Both the position numbers and the translations under genes were made by a program. Below the pieces are notes generated by a model. The model saw only the letters and a list, made by a program, of their open reading frames with translations, was not told where the DNA came from and did not search any database. A DNA stretch of 6,904 nt. Origin: an uncultured Bacteroidales bacterium. GTDB lineage: Bacteria > Bacteroidota > Bacteroidia > Bacteroidales > F082. Of the stretch, positions 1 to 6,134 are shown piece by piece (positions within the stretch are counted from its first letter, which is position 1; each line of letters begins with the position of its first letter). The stretch covers positions 1 to 6,904 of the forward strand of contig CAJOIF010000059.1 in assembly GCA_905234765.1 (NCBI GenBank), given 5' to 3'.

Positions 1-156
1 CAATTGGAGCTGATCGACCGCAGCCTCGTGCTGCTCTGGCTCGAAGGCATCCCCTACGACGAAATCGGGGCCATCATCGGTATTACGCCGAACAACGTGG
101 GGGTGAGGCTGGCGCGCATCAAGGAAAAACTGGTTCAATTGTCAAAAAAGCAATGA
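1..156 (+). CDS. ECF-type RNA polymerase sigma factor, C-terminal fragment (5' end outside window)
   Basis: The open frame enters from the left edge and ends at TGA 154-156, leaving 51 residues. The fragment reads as sigma-70 region 4: a hydrophobic helix (LVLLWLEGIPY) followed by a helix-turn-helix (DEIGAIIGITPNNVGVRLAR, about residues 20-39) and a short basic tail (IKEKLVQLSKKQ). In the family this part contacts the -35 region of target promoters. A region 4 that ends about ten residues after the recognition helix fits a short extracytoplasmic-function sigma factor rather than a housekeeping sigma. The next gene starts 12 bases after the stop, so the two are probably co-transcribed. Base composition is GC-rich (37 of the first 60 bases), unlike the gene that follows. 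The ECF subgroup and targets cannot be told because regions 1 and 2 are missing. Confidence 0.85.
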   Translation, partial: QLELIDRSLVLLWLEGIPYDEIGAIIGITPNNVGVRLARIKEKLVQLSKKQ

Positions 157-168
157 AAGGGATTCATC

Positions 169-1398
169 ATGGAAAACAATAATCTGAACGAATTAGAACA
201 ACTGAAGGCCCAATACGAAACGCTGAAAGAGCAACTCGACCAACAGGAGATTGTCAATGACAGGCTTATGAAGTCCTCTGTCAAACATAGCGTGGATTTC
301 TATAAACGTTATCGTTGGCTACAAGTGATTTCATACCCATTGATGGCGTTTATTGGACTGGTATTCATCAATTGGGATTTAGATGGTAGTTTTTCGGGCA
401 AGGTGTTTTGGGTGACATTTTGCTTAGCAGGTCTGATCATCGAGCTATTACTGACCAGGAAACTACAACTTAAAACGTTAGAAAACGAAGATTTGTTGAC
501 TCTGTCCAATCATGCTCGTGGTTTTAAGAGACTCTTCTCGCTCTTCTTGATTCTTAATTATTCAACGGTCATGATCGTGGTTGGTGGATTCCTTATGTCG
601 AAGATTGGGGAAGGGGTAGCCAATTTAGGTGTGGCCATGCTATTACTAGGGATTGTGATGGTATTTGTCATCATCGTCGGCATCTGGGAAGTTCGCTTTA
701 AAACAAGACCCTGCGATGAGATTGTTCGTCAATTAGAAGCTATAGGAACCCCTGCAGAAAAAAAACCGGTTTTCTATAAGAATCAGAAATGGTTCATCAT
801 CGCCATGATGGTCGTGTATTTGGGCTTGGATGTTTGGTGTGGCTATCTGTTCGCCAAGCATCTGAAACTGGTGGGAGATACCTTTCGCTACGAAAGGGCA
901 GAGGGTGATCTGTCAACCAAAGGAAGCCTTGAAATCTGGGAGATTTATAACCTGACTTGGGTCGCTGACAAGGCTCGTTTTCTTGAGACGACCATGGTGG
1001 AAGACAATGATTCTTTGGTCTATAGATGGTCTGCCGACACCACTGAGCTTGCACTTTATACCTTGAAAAGGACTACAGAAGTGGGTCCCGCCATCAGTTC
1101 GGCAGTACTGGGCGGGAAGCCTTTGGTCAAACGACTGGAAACTGGACCCTATAAAGAAGGAACCTTCACAGCGATCATTCTCGAGTTGATGCCTGAAGCC
1201 ACCATCTTGTTCAAACGGATGACAGAAGATGCCCTGTTGCAGCCTCAACCCGTCAATATAGCAGTCGTTATTGATGGTCAAGTTTATCAAGAATGGCGCA
1301 TTGCCAATGCTGTTTGTAGCGCTTTCTTCATCAATGCCAATCCAAATTGGTCCAAAGACGAAGTGGAAGCGTTCTGCGAAAAGCTGATTAGGCAATAA
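169..1398 (+). CDS. Multi-pass membrane protein of unknown function, coupled to the sigma factor gene
   Basis: This is a 409-residue protein that I cannot assign to a named family. Residues 4-35 are polar, rich in Glu, Gln and Leu, and look like a short coiled coil. Five hydrophobic segments follow at about 52-69, 79-96, 122-143, 152-173 and 208-228. The last 180 residues or so (230-409) are soluble and lack a signal or known motif. The ATG at 169 is preceded by AAAGGG (156-161) with a 7-base spacer, and lies 12 bases after the sigma factor stop, so translational coupling is plausible. In Bacteroidota the gene after an ECF sigma factor often encodes its membrane regulator; by position this protein could be an unorthodox anti-sigma factor or stress sensor, which is inference only. 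It is clearly more AT-rich than its neighbours (23 G/C in 301-360, against 37 of 60 in 2101-2160), suggesting a different history or weak expression. The frame itself is secure; the function is not. Confidence 0.85.
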   Translation: MENNNLNELEQLKAQYETLKEQLDQQEIVNDRLMKSSVKHSVDFYKRYRWLQVISYPLMAFIGLVFINWDLDGSFSGKVFWVTFCLAGLIIELLLTRKLQLKTLENEDLLTLSNHARGFKRLFSLFLILNYSTVMIVVGGFLMSKIGEGVANLGVAMLLLGIVMVFVIIVGIWEVRFKTRPCDEIVRQLEAIGTPAEKKPVFYKNQKWFIIAMMVVYLGLDVWCGYLFAKHLKLVGDTFRYERAEGDLSTKGSLEIWEIYNLTWVADKARFLETTMVEDNDSLVYRWSADTTELALYTLKRTTEVGPAISSAVLGGKPLVKRLETGPYKEGTFTAIILELMPEATILFKRMTEDALLQPQPVNIAVVIDGQVYQEWRIANAVCSAFFINANPNWSKDEVEAFCEKLIRQ

Positions 1399-1403
1399 AT
1401 TAA

Positions 1404-1463
1404 TTATCAAGAATTAGAGGATTAGAGATTTTCAAAGTTCTCAAATTCTCTAATTCTTGATAA
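1404..1463. repeat. Long intergenic hairpin built of ATTAGAG-like units
   Basis: Bases 1404-1419 are perfectly complementary to 1448-1463 (arm TTATCAAGAATTAGAG). The interior also pairs: 1421-1423 with 1444-1446, and GAGA 1425-1428 with TCTC 1439-1442, so almost the whole 60 bases fold. The arms contain degenerate GAATTAGAG/GATTAGAG units. No T-run follows on either strand, so it is not a standard intrinsic terminator, although it sits directly after the membrane protein stop and could still end or protect that transcript. The end of the right arm, CTTGATAAAA (1456-1465), is repeated exactly at 1471-1480. It could be a small dispersed intergenic repeat. Confidence 0.8.
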
Positions 1464-1495
1464 AAAACCCCTTGATAAAATAATTTTACTTTTTT

Positions 1496-1526
1496 CTTGA
1501 CACGAATAAAAAAAGCTGTACTTTTG
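1496..1526 (+). promoter_or_regulatory. Bacteroidota-type promoter for the TonB-dependent receptor
   Basis: The -7 element TACTTTTG (1519-1526) matches the Bacteroidota consensus TAnnTTTG. A -33 element CTTG (1496-1499) lies 19 bases upstream, the usual spacing for the primary sigma factor of this phylum. Transcription would start near 1531-1534 and leave a leader of about 90 bases. The same -7 core recurs in the promoter at 5794-5824. This suggests the receptor is read by the primary sigma factor rather than only by the ECF factor upstream. Confidence 0.7.
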
Positions 1527-1531
1527 CGGTG

Positions 1532-1624
1532 TGATAGTAAACTAATACACTAAAAACATTATTTGATCATTCTTATACGAAAAAGAATAAAACCATAGTT
1601 AATACCTTGTAAATATTGAAAACC
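1532..1624 (+). other. AT-rich 5' leader of the receptor mRNA
   Basis: About 90 bases lie between the predicted transcription start and the ATG. They contain a small inverted repeat (ATTCTT 1569-1574 with AAGAAT 1583-1588, 8-base loop), too weak to call a riboswitch or attenuator. No Shine-Dalgarno sequence precedes the ATG; the upstream bases are A/T-rich (AAATATTGAAAACC), as is usual for Bacteroidota. No known riboswitch core was recognised. Confidence 0.35.
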
Positions 1625-4069
1625 ATGAAAAAACTGCTCTTCTCTTTCATCATCGCATTGATTACCGTGTCATCGGCTTTGGCCCAAAGCAACGTCTCCG
1701 GTAAAATTGTCGACGAAGCCAACAACGAAGGCGTGCCTTTCGTCAACGTGGGCCTATTCCGCGTCGCTGACAGCGTGTTCGTGTGTGGCGCCGCCTCCGA
1801 CGACAAAGGGGCTTTCGTCCTGCAAGGCGCTCCCAAAGGGGAGATGAACCTCCGCATCTCGGCCATCGGCTATGAGTCGTTCACGATGCCGGTGACGGTC
1901 AAAGGCGACATGAACGTGGGCACCTTGAAGCTCAAGGCAGGTACCCTGCGGCTCGATGAGGTGGTGATCACTGAGAAACGGCCGCTGTTTGCCGTGGAAG
2001 GGGAGAAGACCATGTATAACACGGCGGAAGATCCCAGCATCCAGACGGGTACCCTGTCCGATGCCCTGCAGAACGCCCCCGGCGTGAGCGTCGACGTGGA
2101 AGGCAACATCACGCTGCGCGGCACCTCGAGCGTGGAGGTGTGGATCAACGACAAACCGTCGCACATGACCGCCGAGAACCTCAAGACCTATATCCAGACC
2201 ATGCCGGCCAACAGCGTCGACCACGTGGAGGTCATCACCAACCCCTCGGCGCGCTATGGCTCCAAAGCCGACGGCATCATCAACATCGTCACCAACGCCA
2301 AGGTGCAGAAAAACGAGTTCTTCAGCTTTGGCGTCAACGGCTCCACCCGCCCTTCGGTAAGCCCTTGGGTGTCGTATGTGTGGTCGAACGACAAGCTGAC
2401 CTTCAACGCTTATATTAATGGTGGCTACTCCATCTGGAAAGGCAATATGGTTACCGACCAGACCCTTTTCAATCAGCCGGGGATCCCTGCCAACCACGAA
2501 ATCGATTCCTCCAATTATAGTAACAAGAGTTACAGTACCGGCGGTTACTTCAGCATTGATTATGAGATCGATACGGCCAACAGCCTGAATATCTGGCTCA
2601 GCGGCTGGCCCAACTGGGGGAAAAACACCAACGACATCTCCATGTTCCGCGAAGAGTTCCTGCCAGGTGATACCCTGACCACGGCCATTGTCGAAAACGC
2701 GGGCGCTTGGAACCGCAACTATTTCGCCAACGGCGGCCTCTATTACCAGCATAAATTCGACAACAAAGGGCACAACCTCTCTGTCAGTGTCAGCGGCATG
2801 GGCTGGGGTGGCGGCAATGGAGGCGATGTGGAGAGACGATACACCCGGCCCCTGGCTCATATCGATAGGTTGCAGCAGGAAAGCGATTACAGTTCCATGG
2901 GCGCGGAAGGCGAAATCGTATACAACCGGCCCTATTCCGAAGACGGTGAGGTTTCCGTGGGACTCAACTCAAGCTACAATCCCGAGCATCGATTCCTGAG
3001 AACCGACTCCATCATCGACGGTCAAATCGTGAACGACGTTTACCGCTCTTACCATGCCAAATTCACCAACCTTTCCAACGAGGCGTTCATCACCGTGCAG
3101 CACAAGTTCGGAGGCTTTACCGTGAAACCCGGCATCCGCTTCTGCAGCGAGGTGGTAAGCGGCAACTATCCTGATTCAACGCAATACAACTTCAACAGGC
3201 ATTTCTTCAGCCTGAGACCTTCGATCCACCTGTCGTACCGCACCAAGTCGATGCACAACTTCAACCTGAGCTACACGCGCCGCATCTCCGCCCCCGATGC
3301 AGAGGAGCTGAGCCGTTTCCCGATCTATCATACCGACGAATACAGCACGGGCAATCCCGACCTGGAGCGCATCTACACCCACTCCGTTGAGGCCGGATGG
3401 ACGAAGTATTGGAACGACTTCGGATCGGTGGGCCTCTCGGCTTATTATCGTGGAAAAACCAACGAGGTCAACGAGATTCAACTGTCTGACAGCACCTTGA
3501 TATGGCTGTATGGCCGTGTGGTGCCTTACAGCTATCCCGTCAACGTGGGCAAGAGCCATCAGCTGGGCTTCTCCTACAACATGATGTACCGCCCGAGCGG
3601 CTTCTTCAACCTGCGTTTCTATGCCAACCTTTACAATACGCATCTTGAGACGGTGTTCGACGGGGAGCCTGTGACACGGGATTCCTGGTCGTATAGTTTC
3701 AACATGAACCTCTGGGCCAAGCTTTGGAACAAGGTCGAGTTGACGGCTTCGGGCTATTACAGCTCACCGACACAAATGATTTTCAGCGATTGGCATTCCC
3801 GTTATGGCATCAACGCCGGCCTGAAGGCCGATTTCTTCGACCGCAAGATGTCGGTCTTCGTCAACGCCAACGACATCTTCAACTGGAATGGCTGGGGTGA
3901 GAGCAACTACAGCCCCTATGTGCAGTCTTCCATCGATTCCAAGTTCAACAGCCGTAGCGTTTCGGTCGGCCTGACCTTCCGCTTCGGCAAGATGGAGCTC
4001 GAACAGCGCGCCCGCCAGGGCGCCGACGACTCACAGGGTGCCCCGCAAGGCGCTGGAATGGGGATGTGA
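1625..4069 (+). CDS. TonB-dependent outer-membrane receptor, outer membrane beta-barrel family, with carboxypeptidase-regulatory-like N-terminus
   Basis: This 814-residue protein imports an unknown substrate across the outer membrane using TonB energy. Residues 1-21 (MKKLLFSFIIALITVSSALAQ without its last Q, then Q) form a signal peptide ending ALAQ. About 23-107 is a carboxypeptidase-regulatory-like beta-sandwich (SGKIVDEANNEGVPFVNVGL, later GAFVLQG and ISAIGYES). About 117-225 is the plug, with LSDALQNAPGVSVD, ITLRG, VEVWINDKP, VEVITNPSARYG and GIINIVT. The rest is a beta barrel with alternating aromatic strands, ending SVGLTFRFGKM. A 24-residue tail rich in Gln, Gly and Met follows. The plug and barrel style resembles PF14905-type receptors rather than true SusC, and there is no SusD gene beside it. 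I chose the ATG at 1625 because it gives a typical MKK signal peptide; an in-frame TTG at 1616 would only add MKT. It has its own promoter, and its position after an ECF sigma gene hints at, but does not prove, regulation by it. The substrate is unknown. Confidence 0.92.
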   Translation: MKKLLFSFIIALITVSSALAQSNVSGKIVDEANNEGVPFVNVGLFRVADSVFVCGAASDDKGAFVLQGAPKGEMNLRISAIGYESFTMPVTVKGDMNVGTLKLKAGTLRLDEVVITEKRPLFAVEGEKTMYNTAEDPSIQTGTLSDALQNAPGVSVDVEGNITLRGTSSVEVWINDKPSHMTAENLKTYIQTMPANSVDHVEVITNPSARYGSKADGIINIVTNAKVQKNEFFSFGVNGSTRPSVSPWVSYVWSNDKLTFNAYINGGYSIWKGNMVTDQTLFNQPGIPANHEIDSSNYSNKSYSTGGYFSIDYEIDTANSLNIWLSGWPNWGKNTNDISMFREEFLPGDTLTTAIVENAGAWNRNYFANGGLYYQHKFDNKGHNLSVSVSGMGWGGGNGGDVERRYTRPLAHIDRLQQESDYSSMGAEGEIVYNRPYSEDGEVSVGLNSSYNPEHRFLRTDSIIDGQIVNDVYRSYHAKFTNLSNEAFITVQHKFGGFTVKPGIRFCSEVVSGNYPDSTQYNFNRHFFSLRPSIHLSYRTKSMHNFNLSYTRRISAPDAEELSRFPIYHTDEYSTGNPDLERIYTHSVEAGWTKYWNDFGSVGLSAYYRGKTNEVNEIQLSDSTLIWLYGRVVPYSYPVNVGKSHQLGFSYNMMYRPSGFFNLRFYANLYNTHLETVFDGEPVTRDSWSYSFNMNLWAKLWNKVELTASGYYSSPTQMIFSDWHSRYGINAGLKADFFDRKMSVFVNANDIFNWNGWGESNYSPYVQSSIDSKFNSRSVSVGLTFRFGKMELEQRARQGADDSQGAPQGAGMGM

Positions 4070-4285
4070 TTATCTCACCACGATCTTCTGGGTCTTCACC
4101 TTCTCCCCATCAATCAATCTCAATACATAAACCCCCGCAGCCAACCCATTCAGCCCATTAAACCCATTCGCCCCATTCACCTTGGTCACGGTCTTGTCGG
4201 AGGCCATGGCCTATTGCCCGAGAGCCATACCAACGAAGATTATAATCGCCACAAGGGCTTTGTAGAGGGTTTGTTTACTGTTCAT
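4070..4285 (-). pseudogene. Relic of a T9SS-exported protein: signal peptide joined to C-terminal sorting domain, interrupted by TAG
   Basis: On the minus strand an ATG at 4285-4283 opens a 24-residue signal peptide (MNSKQTLYKALVAIIIFVG then MALGQ). An in-frame TAG at 4213-4211 follows, and the same frame continues for 46 residues (AMASDKTVTKVNG, four NG-x units, then LAAGVYVLRLIDGEK and VKTQKIVVR) to TAA at 4072-4070. The second part is the end of a type A T9SS sorting domain and matches the C-terminus of the protein at 6130-6904. In intact proteins hundreds of cargo residues separate these two parts, so the body seems to have been deleted, together with the DMLGR-like strand of the sorting domain. 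The TAG may be a C-to-T change from CAG, which would restore LGQQAMA, a plausible cleavage region. It starts 36 bases after the ATPase stop on the same strand and ends directly against the receptor's stop. It is probably non-functional; a leaderless short peptide from the ATG at 4207 is unlikely. Confidence 0.8.
4142..4177. repeat. Nine-base tandem repeat (NNNCCCATT x4) inside the relic sorting domain
   Basis: Four contiguous 9-base units with invariant CCCATT and variable triplets (CAA, CAG, AAA, CGC) are seen on the plus strand. On the coding (minus) strand they read AATGGG plus a triplet, giving Asn-Gly-x four times just before LAAGVYVLRL. Other sorting domains have one NG here (TNGMAPGVYVLRL at the right of this window), so the copy number looks expanded. 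The unit is a multiple of three and keeps frame. Confidence 0.8.
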
Positions 4286-4321
4286 TTGCTTATTGTTTTT
4301 TATTTCTTTATTCTCAAAGAG

Positions 4322-5770
4322 TTAAATGGAAAACAATTGGTCAATGGTGATTACATGTTGGAAAATGCCGCTATATTCGTTATAATTCAGCCTGAAGGTC
4401 GTAATTAAGACATGATGGATGGCAGAGCGTTTGGGCAATTGCTCCGTCAGCAGATTCTGACGATGGACAAGTTTGGCATGATACGATTTGTTGACTGTGA
4501 AGGTCTCGTTGTAGAACTTCATCTCGCATAGATCCACCACGTTGTCCTTGCGGATGATAAGCATGTCAATCTGACCACCTTCTTTTTCGTCGTCACCCTT
4601 TAGCGACCAGGCAGACTGAGTGGATGACACATCAAGAATGTTGATGGCCTGCTTGATTTGACGGATATGGGCCATGCAGACTTCCTCGAAAGCGAACCCT
4701 CTCCAAGAGTTCACACTTTGGGCAGTCACGTTGTGCATCCAGAACTCAGCATCCAGCATTGTGCGTCCTGCCACATACTTCTGATAGAACAAGCAGAAGG
4801 GGTCGATAAGCCTATAGTGTTCATCATGTTTGCTCATGCCGAAAGGCACATACGGCTGGATGAAGTCGCTTGCCACAAGTGCTTTCAGCATTTTGCTCGA
4901 AGCCCCGTTGTCGTCAAGTCCCGCCTTGGAGAGTATCTCCTGTCGGGTGTAGCCGGAGCGTCGAGTTCCCAAAACCGCCACGATTCGCTTCATCTGCTCC
5001 GGGTTGGCAAAGACAGAGGCAAACAGCCTGTCGTACTCGTCATGAAGTTTGGCATCTTCACCAAAAAACAGTTGATCCACATTTTGCGCCAAACTTAGCC
5101 CTTTCTTCATATAGCCAAGGTAATAGGGAATGCCGCCAAGAATCATGTAGCTCTGCACAATATCGTAGCGCGACATGCGAAGGCCTTTTTTCTTGAGCAT
5201 CATTTCGCACTCATTCAACTTAAAAGGCTTGAGTTTCACTTCGTAGGTTGTCCGGCCATAAAGCCCTCCGTGGTTGTTGACGAGATTGTCGAGCATCCAC
5301 GAGTTGGCCGAGCCACAGACCACGAGCATCAGGTTGTCGCGATGGCAGCCCCAGGTGTTCCAGAAACCCTCAAAGGCAGTGATAAAGCCGGAACGTGGTG
5401 TGTCGAGCCAAGGCAGTTCGTCGAGGAATACCACCTGACGCTTTCCTGTATCCTTAGCCTCCAATAGCTGTGATAACATGAAGAAAGCCTCCATCCACGA
5501 CGATGGGCGTTTGCTTTTTTTCATGCCTTGCATTTGAAGGGAGAAATAAAAATGCTTCAGCTGGTCTTTCAAGGTATTTTTCTTCCCGTCCTCGTCAACA
5601 GGTGAGAGTCCCGCATGACGGAATGTGATTTTTCCTTTCAATGCTTCGTCGATAAGGAACGTCTTACCCACACGCCGACGTCCATATACCGCCACAAACT
5701 CAGACTTGTCGCTATTATACAACTCGTTAAGTTCGGCTATTTCCTTTTCTCTACCAATGATTGCACTCAT
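4322..5770 (-). CDS. ATPase of the archaeal-type AAA family (ATPase_2) with DUF234 nuclease-like C-terminal domain
   Basis: This complete 482-residue cytoplasmic protein has a P-loop ATPase domain at about residues 1-230. It starts with IIGREKEIAEL, has Walker A GRRRVGKT (30-37), Walker B VVFLDE (113-118) and a sensor-like strand LMLVVCGSANSWM (147-159), then GLYGRTTYEVKLKPF and GGIPYYL. A winged-helix-like region follows (about 250-330; SGYTRQEILSKAG, LIDPFCLFY). The C-terminal part (about 355-482) has FEEVC, QIDML (D402) and CEMKFY (E416, K418), which fits a PD-(D/E)XK nuclease-like fold as in DUF234. This family is common in Bacteroidota and archaea, but its biological role is unclear; DNA-related or toxin-like activity has been suggested by fold only. 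Length is typical and all key motifs are present. It has its own promoter 24 bases upstream of the ATG, and no obvious partner gene. Translation starts from an A/T-rich leader without Shine-Dalgarno. Confidence 0.92.
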   Translation of the reverse strand: MSAIIGREKEIAELNELYNSDKSEFVAVYGRRRVGKTFLIDEALKGKITFRHAGLSPVDEDGKKNTLKDQLKHFYFSLQMQGMKKSKRPSSWMEAFFMLSQLLEAKDTGKRQVVFLDELPWLDTPRSGFITAFEGFWNTWGCHRDNLMLVVCGSANSWMLDNLVNNHGGLYGRTTYEVKLKPFKLNECEMMLKKKGLRMSRYDIVQSYMILGGIPYYLGYMKKGLSLAQNVDQLFFGEDAKLHDEYDRLFASVFANPEQMKRIVAVLGTRRSGYTRQEILSKAGLDDNGASSKMLKALVASDFIQPYVPFGMSKHDEHYRLIDPFCLFYQKYVAGRTMLDAEFWMHNVTAQSVNSWRGFAFEEVCMAHIRQIKQAINILDVSSTQSAWSLKGDDEKEGGQIDMLIIRKDNVVDLCEMKFYNETFTVNKSYHAKLVHRQNLLTEQLPKRSAIHHVLITTFRLNYNEYSGIFQHVITIDQLFSI

Positions 5771-5793
5771 AGAAACTTGGTTTTATTCTGCTG

Positions 5794-5824
5794 CAAAAGT
5801 ACAAAAAGTATTGTTTCCAGCAAA
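5794..5824 (-). promoter_or_regulatory. Bacteroidota-type promoter for the ATPase gene
   Basis: Read on the minus strand, TTTG (5824-5821) is followed after 19 bases by TACTTTTG (5801-5794). This fits the -33/-7 consensus of the phylum exactly in spacing and closely in sequence. Transcription would start near 5787, giving a leader of only about 17-20 bases before the ATG at 5770. It lies between the ATPase gene and the stop of the small secreted protein, so the ATPase need not depend on read-through. Confidence 0.75.
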
Positions 5825-5826
5825 AT

Positions 5827-5850
5827 AAAACAACTTATTCTTGTTGTTTT
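5827..5850 (-). terminator. Weak terminator-like inverted repeat at the end of the small secreted protein gene
   Basis: AAAACAAC and GTTGTTTT (8 bp each, 8-base loop) flank and overlap the stop codon of the small gene (5837-5835). On the minus strand the right arm runs into GTTTTATTTTG, a T-rich stretch. The stem is AT-rich with few GC pairs and would be weak, so this could be chance. It sits just before the ATPase promoter, where a transcript end would make sense. Confidence 0.35.
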
Positions 5851-6110
5851 CGTCTTTTTTTCACCGCGTAAGCCGCGCCGAAACCGATGAGGAGCAAGGC
5901 GCCGCCGCCGAGGGGAGTGCTGTTCTGGTCGGTGCTCTCGCCGTGGCTGGTGGGCAGGTTGAGTTCGAGAAGGCCTTCGCCGGTGCGGTAGTAGCCTGCG
6001 CCGTAGTACGCTTCATCGCTCACGGCACCATAGCCGAACAGTCCGCCTTGGGCCGAGGCACTGAGGGTCATTGTCAAGATAATTGCGATGGTTAATAATG
6101 TCTTTTTCAT
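5835..6110 (-). CDS. Small secreted protein with C-terminal sorting-like tail (PLGGG, hydrophobic, basic)
   Basis: This 91-residue protein begins with a signal peptide (MKKTLLTIAIILTMTLSASA, cleavage before QGG). A short Tyr/Gly-rich stretch follows (about 22-42: LFGYGAVSDEAYYGAGYYR), then a linker rich in polar residues (43-65). It ends with TPLGGG (65-70), a hydrophobic segment ALLLIGFGAAYAV (71-83) and the basic end KKRRKQQE. A motif, a single membrane span and a terminal basic cluster is the plan of sortase- or exosortase-type sorting tails; the Gly-rich form resembles the PID-CTERM type described in Bacteroidota, but the motif here is PLGGG. It starts 19 bases after the stop of the T9SS cargo gene on the same strand, so the two are probably one operon. 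A plain C-terminal membrane anchor is the alternative. No enzyme motif is visible. Confidence 0.85.
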   Translation of the reverse strand: MKKTLLTIAIILTMTLSASAQGGLFGYGAVSDEAYYGAGYYRTGEGLLELNLPTSHGESTDQNSTPLGGGALLLIGFGAAYAVKKRRKQQE

Positions 6111-6120
6111 ATGCTGTAAC

Positions 6121-6134
6121 TTTTATCTTTTATC
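6121..6134. repeat. Two tandem TTTTATC heptamers across a stop codon
   Basis: TTTTATC occurs twice head to tail at 6121-6127 and 6128-6134. On the minus strand it reads GATAAAAGATAAAA and contains the TAA stop (6132-6130) of the T9SS gene, filling much of the 19-base gap to the next gene. With only two copies it may be chance, but the unit length equals that of the heptamer at 6477-6507. Confidence 0.5.

Noticed and set aside
913..1410. Open frame of 165 codons on the minus strand
   Set aside because: Antisense to the membrane protein, with no promoter, signal or recognisable domain; the plus-strand frame is coupled to the sigma gene and has membrane segments.
1404..1463. Standard intrinsic terminator
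   Set aside because: Neither strand has a T-run after the stem; the plus strand continues AAAACCCC.
1616..1618. TTG as start of the receptor
   Set aside because: The ATG nine bases on gives a standard MKK signal peptide; the TTG would only add three residues.
1754..2860. Long open frame (368 codons) on the minus strand
   Set aside because: It lies wholly antisense to the receptor, whose domains are clear. Its translation is rich in His, Val, Gly and Asp without motifs, as expected from the complement of GC-rich coding sequence.
3176..3643. Open frame of 155 codons on the minus strand
   Set aside because: Shadow of the receptor barrel; no motif and no plausible start context.
1625..4069. 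SusC of a polysaccharide utilisation locus
   Set aside because: No SusD, glycoside hydrolase or hybrid sensor gene is adjacent, the protein is shorter than usual SusC, and the plug and barrel fit the other beta-barrel receptor family better.
4214..4408. Plus-strand frame of 64 codons beside the relic
   Set aside because: It is antisense to the relic's signal peptide and the end of the ATPase gene, and lacks any feature of its own.
4658..5196. Two overlapping plus-strand open frames inside the ATPase gene
   Set aside because: Both are antisense to conserved ATPase and winged-helix sequence and have no domain of their own.
5841..6095. Plus-strand frame of 84 codons
   Set aside because: Antisense to the small secreted protein, whose signal peptide and C-terminal tail are unmistakable; the Ala/Val-rich translation is a shadow.
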